Under the pieces are notes generated by a model, which worked only from the letters and a program-made list of their open reading frames with translations, ran no database searches and was not told the origin of the DNA. Both the position numbers and the translations under genes were made by a program. A stretch of DNA of 64,000 bases from Polluticoccus soli (lineage in GTDB: Bacteria > Bacteroidota > Bacteroidia > Chitinophagales > Chitinophagaceae), in assembly GCF_029269745.1 (NCBI RefSeq), contig NZ_JARJHT010000001.1, positions 868,001 through 932,000 of the forward strand, in the 5' to 3' direction. This document shows positions 8,608 through 17,132 of the stretch, piece after piece (positions within the stretch are counted from its first letter, which is position 1; each line of letters opens with the position of its first letter).

Positions 8608-9108
8608 CTACCTCTTCCATTTGAAATTGACACTCAGAGTTGTGTCTTTATACTTGAAGGAATAGACGCCTGTTACCAGGTCGTTTTTCATTTTTCCCTC
8701 CCCACCGCGAATGATGATGGAACTATCTGCGCGCATCACCTGGTTGGCTTTTATTGAAAACTCGTAGCGCGATTGCCTTTTACAAACGACTCCATTAAGC
8801 GAATCGTGCAACCCTGTGATAGTAAAACTATCTGCAGCACCAACTATCTTGAGATCATAACCAAAATGCGCATCACCCGTATCGCGCACATAGGTTTCAT
8901 CAACCTGCCAGGTACCCTTAAATTTTTCAAACCAGGCAGTATCACAGTACAAACCTTCAAACCCTGATGGACATGCACACTGGCCATCTACACACACACC
9001 CTTGTTGTAGCAAATAACCTTGCCGCATTTGTCCTTAATACAAGAACCTAGCACCAGGATAACGAACAGGAAAGCAAGCCGATACACAATGGGAGATAAC
9101 TGTCTCAT
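8608..9108 (-). CDS. EGF-like domain lipoprotein
   Basis: A 166-residue protein with a lipoprotein signal: hydrophobic segment YRLAFLFVILVLGSC with lipobox LGSC near residue 23. Next comes one EGF-like module with six Cys (CGKVICYNKGVC, then GQCACPSGFEGLYC). About 110 residues without recognised motifs follow, probably beta-rich, containing GTWQVDETY, which recalls lipocalin-like secreted domains of Bacteroidota. I infer an outer-membrane-anchored protein of unknown function. It is a single gene between the tRNA-tuf promoter and a divergent surface protein gene. Confidence 0.7.
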   Translation of the reverse strand: MRQLSPIVYRLAFLFVILVLGSCIKDKCGKVICYNKGVCVDGQCACPSGFEGLYCDTAWFEKFKGTWQVDETYVRDTGDAHFGYDLKIVGAADSFTITGLHDSLNGVVCKRQSRYEFSIKANQVMRADSSIIIRGGEGKMKNDLVTGVYSFKYKDTTLSVNFKWKR

Positions 9109-9372
9109 TTCATGGCAATGTTATGAAATGTTCCAAAAACTTACGCCTGAATTAGTTACAAACAATATTGTTGTCATTTGTTGTCGTTTTTGCAGATGGC
9201 AAAATCCGCCTACCTCTGATTTGTTGACTCGCAATAGCAAAAGTTCAAACACTGTACCATTTTTTAGAGCTTCCAGCCAAAAACATTATTTTATTATTTA
9301 ATGGGATTAATAGGTTTTAATTCTCCTTATGTAACATTTTTGTTAATTTTAAAGACCTAATTTTTGCCATAA

Positions 9373-12192
9373 ATGTCTAGACATTTACGCCTTTACCTAT
9401 TGTTACCTGTCGTGATGTTGTTTGTCCCATTGTTAATGCGTGGACAAATGTATCATCACATACCTTACACAACGTCGTCGGTTACTGTTGGCGGTAATAC
9501 TGTCACTGTAACACCGTACAATGCAACTACGCAGGCATCTATCTGCAATCTTTCCAATGCCTACGCGCTGCAAACAGGCATAGGTGGTACTGGCTCCAGC
9601 TTTATGTTTAGTTTTTCTGCTCCTGCCAGCCATATCCGTATCAGGTTACTGGATATGAATGTTGGCGATTTTGTTGGTGTAAAGATCAACTCGCTACAGC
9701 ACACTCTGCAGTATAGTGAAGTGAGCCCAATCGACCCGGCGCTCAACCTGACTTGTAATAACCAAACTGCAGATTCAATTGAAAACGGTTTGTTGACAAC
9801 ATACTCGCCCACCTCTTCGCAAGGACGTTCAGCACAGATAGATCTGAATCCAGGCACACAGATCAACGACTTTGAATTCTTTTATGAGCAAAACCCCGCG
9901 GGCAGCGGTGCCGCGCTTTTTGAAATATACTTTGTGAACGACACTTGTGGCGCTAATACGCTAACAGCTACTGCTAACACGCCATGCGAAGGCCAATCGT
10001 TAAACCTTGGAGCTGTAAATGTACCGCCAGGCGTTACCGACTATTCATGGAGCACCATTCCACCCCTTGCCTTTAGCAGCGCTATTGCTAATCCAACGAT
10101 CACCAACATCACAAAAGCAGATGCAGGTTATTACTATTTAACTGCTACGCGCGGAAATTGTGTGTACACCGACGATATAGAAGTAAAAGTAAAAACAAGA
10201 CCAGTTGTCACTACAATATCTTCGTCTCCTGCTGCGCCATGTCCGGGACAAAACTTTAACTTGAGTGCAGACGCCGATTCATTAGGGTCAACCTTTAGTT
10301 GGACTGGCCCCAATAGCTATACCTCAGCTCAGCAAAATCCCACGGTAACCAACACCAGTTTCCTCAGCCAGGGTACATATAGTGTTGTTGCTACTTACAA
10401 TGGCTGTCCATCTGTACCTAAAACAACTAACGTAACACTGTTTTCATCGGCCGTTACGCCAACGGCAGCACCAGTTGCACCGCTTTGTCCGGGAAAGACG
10501 CTGAATTTGTCTGCCAGTACTGTTCCTGATCCAAATGCGACATACCTGTGGATAGGCCCTAATAACTTCTCGAGCACATCGCTGACGCCGTCGATATCCA
10601 ACATTACATTTGCCGATTCTGGAAAATACTACGTCGTTTCAGTGACCAACGGCTGTCAGTCATTGCCCGATAGCGTTTCGGTAAAGGTTGACATATTGAC
10701 CCCTACACCCGACGCAGATAGTGCGATCGTCGTGTGTCCAGGAGCCACGATGAAATTGAATGTCGCCAATATGCCGGGAGCAACATTTAAATGGACTGGC
10801 CCCGCTTTCCCAACACCATCGCCAGTGCAAAACCCTTCGGTACCCAATGCCACAGCAGGCTTTGCTGGAAAATACTTTGTAACGGCAACTATTAATGGGT
10901 GTGTTTCACGTCCCGACAGTACGGTGGTCACTTTGGACATTACCACCCCTACACCGGAAACTGACAGCCTTACCATTGTTTGTCCTAATACCACATTAAA
11001 ACTTTTTGTAGACACAGTAGCCGGCGCCACTTACTACTGGGCGGGACCAGCCGGTTTTTCGACAACCGGTCAATACCCTACAATACCCAACGCGACCAGC
11101 ATCATTGCGGGTAAATACTATGTGCGTGTAAATGTAAACGGATGCATGTCGCTGGCCGACACTACAGTGGTAGTACTACAGATCACCACGCCTACGCCAG
11201 AAGCAGGTAGCAACGGCCCTATTTGCGAAGGAACCAATCTGCAGCTAACTGCTTTGCAAATACCTAATGCCAGCTACAAGTGGAAAGGACCGGGAGGTTT
11301 CAGTTCAAATGCGCAAAATCCGGCATTGCCTAACGCTGCTCCTGAAACTGCAGGCCAATACATCGTTGAGGCAAATGTCGATGGTTGCATCTCGCTACCC
11401 GACACTGTTACTGTCGATGTGAAACGCTCACCTACAGTTACTCTTGAAGGAGATACACTGATATGCGAAAACGACACACTGAACCTTGCTGCTATTAGTC
11501 CGCAGGATGGCATTTCTTACCAATGGACACTGCCTAGTGGAAGTAACTTCACAGAGAAGTACCTCGCAATTGCTAATGCTGACGGTAAGGCAGCAGGCAG
11601 GTACAGCGTATATGTAAATCACGAAGGTTGCCAGTCGAAAGCTCCGGGCATAATTGATGTAAGAGTAAAACCTTTGCCCGCTATACCAGTAGCAAGCAAC
11701 AACAGTTCTACTACAGACAGCGCACGTAAAGTTGGACAGGAGATAAAGCTGTATAGTGAAAACGCTACGCCCGGTATCACTTATTCATGGACTGGCCCGG
11801 ATGGCTTCACATCAACACAACAAAACCCTGTGCTCAAAGATATTAGTAAGCGCAACGAAGGCATATATACCATTAGAACAATACTCGATGGCTGCCAGAC
11901 ACTTGCCGAAACCGAAGTGTTTGTGTCAAACCGCAACTATGTAGTCCTATATCCCAATCCAAACGATGGAAAATTCACTCTGAAAGCCAGCTTGGGTAAA
12001 GACCAGGCAGCCGACCTGTTTATCGTTAACGCCGTTGGACAGGTAGTGTATAAAGACAAAGTGGACGTGAAAGGCAAGCTGTTGCTTAAGGAGTTCTCGC
12101 TAGGAGCCAACCTGAGTAATGGAGTATACCTGCTGCACATACCGCTTGAAGGTGATGATGATATTGACCTTCGCTTTGTCATCACGCGTTAG
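9373..12192 (+). CDS. Large T9SS-secreted protein with eight Ig-like repeats
   Basis: A 939-residue protein. The signal peptide ends near LMRGQ. Residues 25-190 form a distinct N-terminal domain. Residues 195-855 hold eight tandem units of about 82 residues with the core pattern W-x-GP-x-x-[FY], then QNP, then G-x-Y-x-V, ending NGC-x-S. The two Cys of each unit (CPG or CEG near the start, GC near the end) could form a disulfide, as in bacterial Ig-like/PKD-type repeats. The last 85 residues are a type A T9SS sorting domain (YPNPNDGKFTLK to NLSNGVYLLHI). It should be exported by PorU/PorV-type machinery and fixed to the surface or released. A paralogue follows 49 nt downstream. Likely an adhesin or matrix protein; the ligand is unknown. 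Confidence 0.85.
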   Translation: MSRHLRLYLLLPVVMLFVPLLMRGQMYHHIPYTTSSVTVGGNTVTVTPYNATTQASICNLSNAYALQTGIGGTGSSFMFSFSAPASHIRIRLLDMNVGDFVGVKINSLQHTLQYSEVSPIDPALNLTCNNQTADSIENGLLTTYSPTSSQGRSAQIDLNPGTQINDFEFFYEQNPAGSGAALFEIYFVNDTCGANTLTATANTPCEGQSLNLGAVNVPPGVTDYSWSTIPPLAFSSAIANPTITNITKADAGYYYLTATRGNCVYTDDIEVKVKTRPVVTTISSSPAAPCPGQNFNLSADADSLGSTFSWTGPNSYTSAQQNPTVTNTSFLSQGTYSVVATYNGCPSVPKTTNVTLFSSAVTPTAAPVAPLCPGKTLNLSASTVPDPNATYLWIGPNNFSSTSLTPSISNITFADSGKYYVVSVTNGCQSLPDSVSVKVDILTPTPDADSAIVVCPGATMKLNVANMPGATFKWTGPAFPTPSPVQNPSVPNATAGFAGKYFVTATINGCVSRPDSTVVTLDITTPTPETDSLTIVCPNTTLKLFVDTVAGATYYWAGPAGFSTTGQYPTIPNATSIIAGKYYVRVNVNGCMSLADTTVVVLQITTPTPEAGSNGPICEGTNLQLTALQIPNASYKWKGPGGFSSNAQNPALPNAAPETAGQYIVEANVDGCISLPDTVTVDVKRSPTVTLEGDTLICENDTLNLAAISPQDGISYQWTLPSGSNFTEKYLAIANADGKAAGRYSVYVNHEGCQSKAPGIIDVRVKPLPAIPVASNNSSTTDSARKVGQEIKLYSENATPGITYSWTGPDGFTSTQQNPVLKDISKRNEGIYTIRTILDGCQTLAETEVFVSNRNYVVLYPNPNDGKFTLKASLGKDQAADLFIVNAVGQVVYKDKVDVKGKLLLKEFSLGANLSNGVYLLHIPLEGDDDIDLRFVITR

Positions 12193-12241
12193 CCGATATT
12201 TTTTTAACTTAACGCAGCAGGGTTAATCTGCGCCCCAGTAG

Positions 12242-14071
12242 ATGAAAGAACTTTTACGTATTGCCATTTTTTTGCTGCTCCCTGTTATTTCTACAGGGCA
12301 GACGTACTACAATTTAACTCACGACTATGGCACACAGATAGTAGGCACAAATCCTGTTACGGTATCTGATACCGGCAGTGCAGAAGCACCTGGATTAGTA
12401 TGTTTCAACGTTGGTCCATACAGCCTTGGGAAAAATGGCAAATTGCAGCTTTTCAGGTACGAGTTTGGGTACCCGGTTAAAGGCATCCGAATCCAGGTAG
12501 CTTATGTGGGCGATAAAGACACTCTTGCCCTATATATTAACGACAATTTTTACCCGCTTACCTCATCGAACATATCTCCCAATGTATCCACCTTCTGCCA
12601 GGGATACACTACGCTTTGCCAGGTTTACAATGGTTTACTTGGCCCTGACCCCGGTACTGGTGGAGGTGCCTATCCGTATAGCAAGGCTCAACTGGACATT
12701 AATCCAACGACCCTGATCAACAATGTGATGCTCTCCTACCGGGGTAATGGGAACGGATTCAATTATAGCATCTGGTATGCCATTGACCCACATGTTTATT
12801 TGAAAGAACCATTCTACGACACCATCGCATGTGCAGGCGATACCATACAGGTTGGAATGAAAGTGAGCGATAACTTCAATGCAGGAAATACTTTCAAGGT
12901 TCAATTATCGGACGCGAACGGAAATTTTGCAAACGGCACGATCATCGGCTCAAGACAATCAGATACCGCAGGAACTATTCTGTGTGGAATACCCGACATG
13001 CTTCCAGAGGGCACAAACTATCATTTCCGTATAATATCGACCCTGCCGGCGGATACATCTACCGGCAACACCTATCCGATCAGGGTAGCACATTATCCAA
13101 CACTTGCCGTGAGTTCAAATAGCCCAATTTGTGCGGGCGATGTACTTAGGCTTAACGCTGTAACTGACAATACCAACCTGAAGTGGACAGGGCCGGGAGG
13201 ATTTTCTGCAACCGTAGCTAATCCGTCCTTTATATCGGAAATGAAATATATCGGGGAGTATGAAGTGACTACAGACAATTACGGATGTATCACTACCGTG
13301 AGCACGAACGTGACGATCAAACCGCTTCCTGTTATAACTTCCATCAACAACACCAGCCCGAAATGTGAGAACGAAGAAATCGTGCTACAAGTGAAAGCAA
13401 GCGATACTGCCACCAAATTTTCCTGGACGGGACCAGGTGGATTTACTTCTAATGTGCCTTCTCCAAAGCTATCCGATGTTCGCATCAGCTCAAACGGCCT
13501 GTATTCGGTGATTGCCAATTTGAATGGATGTATTTCTACCGCTGACAGCACTAGCGTTACCATTTATCCACGACCGGAGAAACCAGTGATATCAGTAAAT
13601 AACCCGGTAAAACCAGGCGACAGCCTCGTATTCAGAGCCGCAGGAGTACCCGGAGCCAGCTATCAGTGGACAGGTCCGGGTGGGTTTAGCAGCACAGAAC
13701 AAAACCCCATAAAGACACTCGTGGACGTAACCGATGAAGGTGAGTACAAAGTAACATCCACCATGGGCAGCTGCTCATCTTCCACCTCTGTAGTTATCGA
13801 TGTGTTGCAAGCTGCATTGAGTTATTACCTGACGCCCAATCCGGGCAACGGCGATATACGCATCTACGGCAACTACCTTGTAAGCAAAACGATCCCGTTT
13901 GAAGTTGTGACCAGCACGGGACAAACATTATACAGAGGACAGGTTACTACCAACAAGAAATTCCTTGATATCAAGTTAGATATGCACGGACAACTAAGTA
14001 ACGGCGTGTACTTTATCCGCCTTCAGTTGAAAGATGAAATGCTGAAGATACCGTTTGTGATCGGGCAATAA
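12242..14071 (+). CDS. T9SS-secreted protein with three Ig-like repeats, paralogue of the upstream gene
   Basis: A 609-residue protein with a signal peptide (MKELLRIAIFLLLPVISTGQ) and an N-terminal region like that of the preceding gene (shared YPVKGIRIQV / SHIRIRLL-type strand). About residues 185-285 are an additional unit (FYDTIACAGDTIQVGMKV). Three repeats with WTGPGGF cores follow (near residues 315, 398 and 478). The C-terminus is a T9SS type A sorting domain (YYLTPNPGNGDIRI to LSNGVYFIRLQL). The first gene has eight repeats and this one three, so the pair reads as a duplication with repeat gain or loss. The two genes are 49 nt apart and likely co-transcribed. The stop is 2 nt from the convergent pntB stop with no terminator between. 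Confidence 0.83.
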   Translation: MKELLRIAIFLLLPVISTGQTYYNLTHDYGTQIVGTNPVTVSDTGSAEAPGLVCFNVGPYSLGKNGKLQLFRYEFGYPVKGIRIQVAYVGDKDTLALYINDNFYPLTSSNISPNVSTFCQGYTTLCQVYNGLLGPDPGTGGGAYPYSKAQLDINPTTLINNVMLSYRGNGNGFNYSIWYAIDPHVYLKEPFYDTIACAGDTIQVGMKVSDNFNAGNTFKVQLSDANGNFANGTIIGSRQSDTAGTILCGIPDMLPEGTNYHFRIISTLPADTSTGNTYPIRVAHYPTLAVSSNSPICAGDVLRLNAVTDNTNLKWTGPGGFSATVANPSFISEMKYIGEYEVTTDNYGCITTVSTNVTIKPLPVITSINNTSPKCENEEIVLQVKASDTATKFSWTGPGGFTSNVPSPKLSDVRISSNGLYSVIANLNGCISTADSTSVTIYPRPEKPVISVNNPVKPGDSLVFRAAGVPGASYQWTGPGGFSSTEQNPIKTLVDVTDEGEYKVTSTMGSCSSSTSVVIDVLQAALSYYLTPNPGNGDIRIYGNYLVSKTIPFEVVTSTGQTLYRGQVTTNKKFLDIKLDMHGQLSNGVYFIRLQLKDEMLKIPFVIGQ

Positions 14072-14073
14072 GC

Positions 14074-15525
14074 TTAGAGCTGCTTCAACTCTGACACCAG
14101 GTCCTGCAATACTTTTTTGGCGTCTCCAAAAAGCATGGATGTCTTTGGTTTAAAGAAAAGGTCATTCTCGATACCGGCATAGCCTGGTTTCATACTGCGC
14201 TTGTTCACGATCACGTGGTCAGCTTTTTCAACTTCCAGTATTGGCATTCCGTATATGGGGCTTGATGGGTCTTCTTTAGCCGCGGGGTTCACCACATCAT
14301 TGGCGCCGATGATCATTACAACGTTGGTTGTACTCATCTGCTCGTTGGCATCTTCCATTTCCATTAACTTATCATATGGCACATCAGCTTCTGCCAGCAG
14401 CACGTTCATGTGGCCGGGCATACGACCTGCTACAGGGTGTATGCCATAGTATACCTCTACCCCTTTTTCAATGAGTAATTTCTCCAACTCGTGACATGCG
14501 TGCTGGGCTTGTGCAACTGCAAGACCATAGCCCGGTATTATCATTACCTTTTGTGCATATGCCATCAATACAGCAGTGTCATTAAGAGATATTTCTTTAT
14601 AGTGCCCCTGATCTTTAGCTTCGCCACCTCCTGCGCTAGCGTGGCCTCCGCCAAAACTACCTATTAATACATTCTTCAGCGACCTGTTCATCGCTTTACA
14701 CATCAAGATAGTAAGAATAGTACCTGCTGATCCCACAAGAATACCACCTGTGAGCATTACCGGGTTGTTGTACAGGAATCCGCCAAAAGCAGCAGCCACA
14801 CCTGTAAAAGAGTTAAGCAGCGATATCACCACAGGCATATCGGCGCCACCTATCGGTAACACAAACATAATTCCGTAAATAAGTGATAGCGCGAGGATCA
14901 AATAAAAGTAAGTGATCGTCATACCCGGACGCGCAACGAGTATCAGTAGAATAAGGCCCGCAATGATAGCCAGCAAACCAAGATTAACTACATGCTGGCC
15001 TTTGAACGAACGATCTTTGATCTTGCCGTTCAATTTACCCCACGCTATGATACTACCGGCAAAAGACACGCTACCAATGACCATGCCTATGAGTATGGTA
15101 GCTAACATGCCACCGGGTATAGAACTAAAAAAAGTGTAACCTGAATCTTCATACAGCTCCCAGGTAAAATCAGAAGTGAGGTGATGAAACTCGATAATAG
15201 AAATAAGCATGGCACACGCACCACCCATACCGTTGAACATACTTACCATCTCAGGCATGGCGGTCATCTGCACTTTTTTCGCCGCCGCCGTACCAACTAC
15301 CGTACCAATCACCAAACCTGCAAATATCCATCCGTAGTTATGCAGCGGGCTACCCAGTTCATCCTGGTACAGGAAAATCGTTGCCAGAATGGCTACGGCC
15401 ATGCCTGCGGCAGCTACCAGGTTGCCCCGGCGGGCGCTATCAGGGTGCGACAGCATTTTGAGACCAACGATAAAAGTGATTGACCCGATCAGGTAACTTA
15501 ATGCTAAAATGGCTTGCATGTTCAT
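14074..15525 (-). CDS. pntB: NAD(P) transhydrogenase subunit beta
   Basis: A 483-residue protein: nine or so membrane helices (domain II) followed by the NADP(H)-binding domain III. Domain III shows VMIIPGYGLAVAQAQHACHEL (GxGxxxAxxxH pattern), GIHPVAGRMPGHMNVLLAEA and MIIGANDVVNPAA, all hallmarks of PntB. The enzyme couples hydride transfer from NADH to NADP+ to proton entry across the inner membrane. It is the last gene of pntAA-pntAB-pntB on this strand. Confidence 0.97.
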   Translation of the reverse strand: MNMQAILALSYLIGSITFIVGLKMLSHPDSARRGNLVAAAGMAVAILATIFLYQDELGSPLHNYGWIFAGLVIGTVVGTAAAKKVQMTAMPEMVSMFNGMGGACAMLISIIEFHHLTSDFTWELYEDSGYTFFSSIPGGMLATILIGMVIGSVSFAGSIIAWGKLNGKIKDRSFKGQHVVNLGLLAIIAGLILLILVARPGMTITYFYLILALSLIYGIMFVLPIGGADMPVVISLLNSFTGVAAAFGGFLYNNPVMLTGGILVGSAGTILTILMCKAMNRSLKNVLIGSFGGGHASAGGGEAKDQGHYKEISLNDTAVLMAYAQKVMIIPGYGLAVAQAQHACHELEKLLIEKGVEVYYGIHPVAGRMPGHMNVLLAEADVPYDKLMEMEDANEQMSTTNVVMIIGANDVVNPAAKEDPSSPIYGMPILEVEKADHVIVNKRSMKPGYAGIENDLFFKPKTSMLFGDAKKVLQDLVSELKQL

Positions 15526-15553
15526 AGAGAAGTCCGTTTATTCTATCGCTTTG

Positions 15554-15877
15554 CTATTTTTTCTTTTTCTTTTTATCAAACATTTCCAGCATCCTGTCCG
15601 TTACCACAAAACCACCTACTACGTTGAGCGTTCCTAATACCACGGCAAGAAAACCGAGCGTCAATGCCAGGTAGTCGTGCGAGGGTGCTTTACCCATAAC
15701 GATGATGGCTCCGATGATCACGACACCATGTATAGCGTTGGCACCACTCATAAGCGGCGTGTGCAATACAGATGGCACGCGAGAGATCACCTCGATACCA
15801 AGAAAAATGGACAATATGACTATCGTAAGTAGCCTGTATGTGGCTTCGTCGGTAAACAGGTTAAGTAATTGTTCCAT
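15554..15877 (-). CDS. pntAB: NAD(P) transhydrogenase subunit alpha, membrane part
   Basis: A 107-residue membrane protein corresponding to the C-terminal transmembrane part of E. coli PntA. It has three to four helices, and the conserved SRVPSVLHTPLMSGANAIHG is seen near residue 32. The tail is Lys-rich (DKKKKKK). Transhydrogenase alpha is split into two genes in this genome, as in Rhodospirillum-type enzymes. It starts 3 nt after the pntAA stop, so the two are translationally close. Confidence 0.95.
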   Translation of the reverse strand: MEQLLNLFTDEATYRLLTIVILSIFLGIEVISRVPSVLHTPLMSGANAIHGVVIIGAIIVMGKAPSHDYLALTLGFLAVVLGTLNVVGGFVVTDRMLEMFDKKKKKK

Positions 15878-15880
15878 GAT

Positions 15881-17011
15881 CTATGCGTTTGATGATTGCG
15901 GCAAAAGCGCCGTTACTCGTTCGTTAGTTATTGTTCCGTTATGAGCTATACAAGTACCTTTTACCAGGTCATCATTGAAGTCGAGGTTGATATTGCCTTC
16001 CTTGCCGATGATCAGTTTTAAAAAGTTCAGTACGTTTTTGCTGTACAGCTTGCTGGCGTCTGCCGGCATGGTGGCTGCAAGCGCAGAATTGCCTATAATA
16101 GCAACCCCGTTGTGCATCACTGTCTGCCCATTTTTTGTAAGGTCAGTATTACCTCCTGTAGAAGCTGCCAGGTCAACGATCACAGACCCAGCCCGCATAT
16201 CATTGATCATGGACTCGGTTATCAATATCGGCGCCTTTTTCCCGGGTATTTGCGCCGTAGTAATGATTATATCTGCTTTATACGCATGCTCATGTATTTT
16301 CTCCTTTTGCCTGCGTTGGAAATCCTCACTTTGCTCAACGGCATAGCCGCCGGCTTTTGAAGCATCAGCTGCGCCTTCTACTTCTACGAATTTTGCACCA
16401 AGGCTCATTACTTCCTCCTTCACCGCAGGGCGCGTATCAAATACTTCAACAACAGCGCCCAGCCGGCGGGCTGTTGCAATGGCCTGTAAGCCGGCAACAC
16501 CGGCGCCTAGTATCAGCACTTTTGCAGGAGCAATGCTACCCGCAGCGGTCATGAACATTGGGAAGTAACGGCCGTATTGGAATGCGCCCAACAATACTGC
16601 TTTATAGCCAGCAATATTGGCCTGCGAGCTTAGTACGTCCATCGACTGGGCACGGGTAGTGCGCGGTATAGTATCCAGACTAAAGACAGTATAGCCATCA
16701 GAAGCCCACTGCTTCATTTTCTGGTAATGAAAAAGCGGCTGGTAAATGCCCATCAGGATGGCGCCTTTTTTTGCATCACCTATGTTCTCGTGATGAATAC
16801 CGAGTATAATATCAGCACCTGAAAGGATCGCGTTCCTGTCCTTTAATTCAGCGCCAGCCTCGCGAAAAGCGCTGTCGCTATAAAATGCGTGCTCTCCTGC
16901 CGCTTGCTCTATCCATACCGTTACATTCATCTTCTTCAATGCGCTCACTACCTCTGGCACCAGCGAAACCCTAGTTTCCGGCGCCTGCTCTTTCAATACA
17001 CCTATAACCAT
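15881..17011 (-). CDS. pntAA: NAD(P) transhydrogenase subunit alpha, NAD-binding part
   Basis: A 376-residue soluble subunit (domain I) related to alanine dehydrogenase. It begins MVIGVLKEQAPETRVSLVPE, contains the mobile-loop region RTTRAQSMDVLSSQANIAGY, and has the NAD Rossmann motif GAGVAGLQAIATARRLGA. It binds NAD(H) and passes hydride to domain III of PntB. First gene of the three-gene transhydrogenase operon. A true alanine dehydrogenase paralogue lies at 41.6-42.8 kb; the RAQSMD loop and the partner genes identify this copy as transhydrogenase. Confidence 0.96.
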   Translation of the reverse strand: MVIGVLKEQAPETRVSLVPEVVSALKKMNVTVWIEQAAGEHAFYSDSAFREAGAELKDRNAILSGADIILGIHHENIGDAKKGAILMGIYQPLFHYQKMKQWASDGYTVFSLDTIPRTTRAQSMDVLSSQANIAGYKAVLLGAFQYGRYFPMFMTAAGSIAPAKVLILGAGVAGLQAIATARRLGAVVEVFDTRPAVKEEVMSLGAKFVEVEGAADASKAGGYAVEQSEDFQRRQKEKIHEHAYKADIIITTAQIPGKKAPILITESMINDMRAGSVIVDLAASTGGNTDLTKNGQTVMHNGVAIIGNSALAATMPADASKLYSKNVLNFLKLIIGKEGNINLDFNDDLVKGTCIAHNGTITNERVTALLPQSSNA

Positions 17012-17119
17012 AAGTAGTTCCTATTCATTTGACAGATATGAAAATATACGTTTTAATCTGAAAGTCCAAAATATGCGATAGCGATTTCACTTACTCTAAT
17101 GCCATACCCGCTGCCGTAG

Positions 17120-17127
17120 TATCTTTG
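17120..17127 (+). promoter_or_regulatory. -7 element directly before uup
   Basis: TATCTTTG, an exact TAnnTTTG, ends 5 nt before the ATG. No good -33 TTTG is visible. If it is used, the mRNA would be leaderless or nearly so. Confidence 0.55.
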
Positions 17128-17132
17128 CGCCT

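Noticed and set aside
9337-9366. Promoter for the first T9SS cargo gene
   Set aside because: TTTG and TAATTTTTG are present, but the spacer is 15 bp and the -7 has an extra base; the -7 also ends 6 nt before the ATG, so the match is too poor to list.
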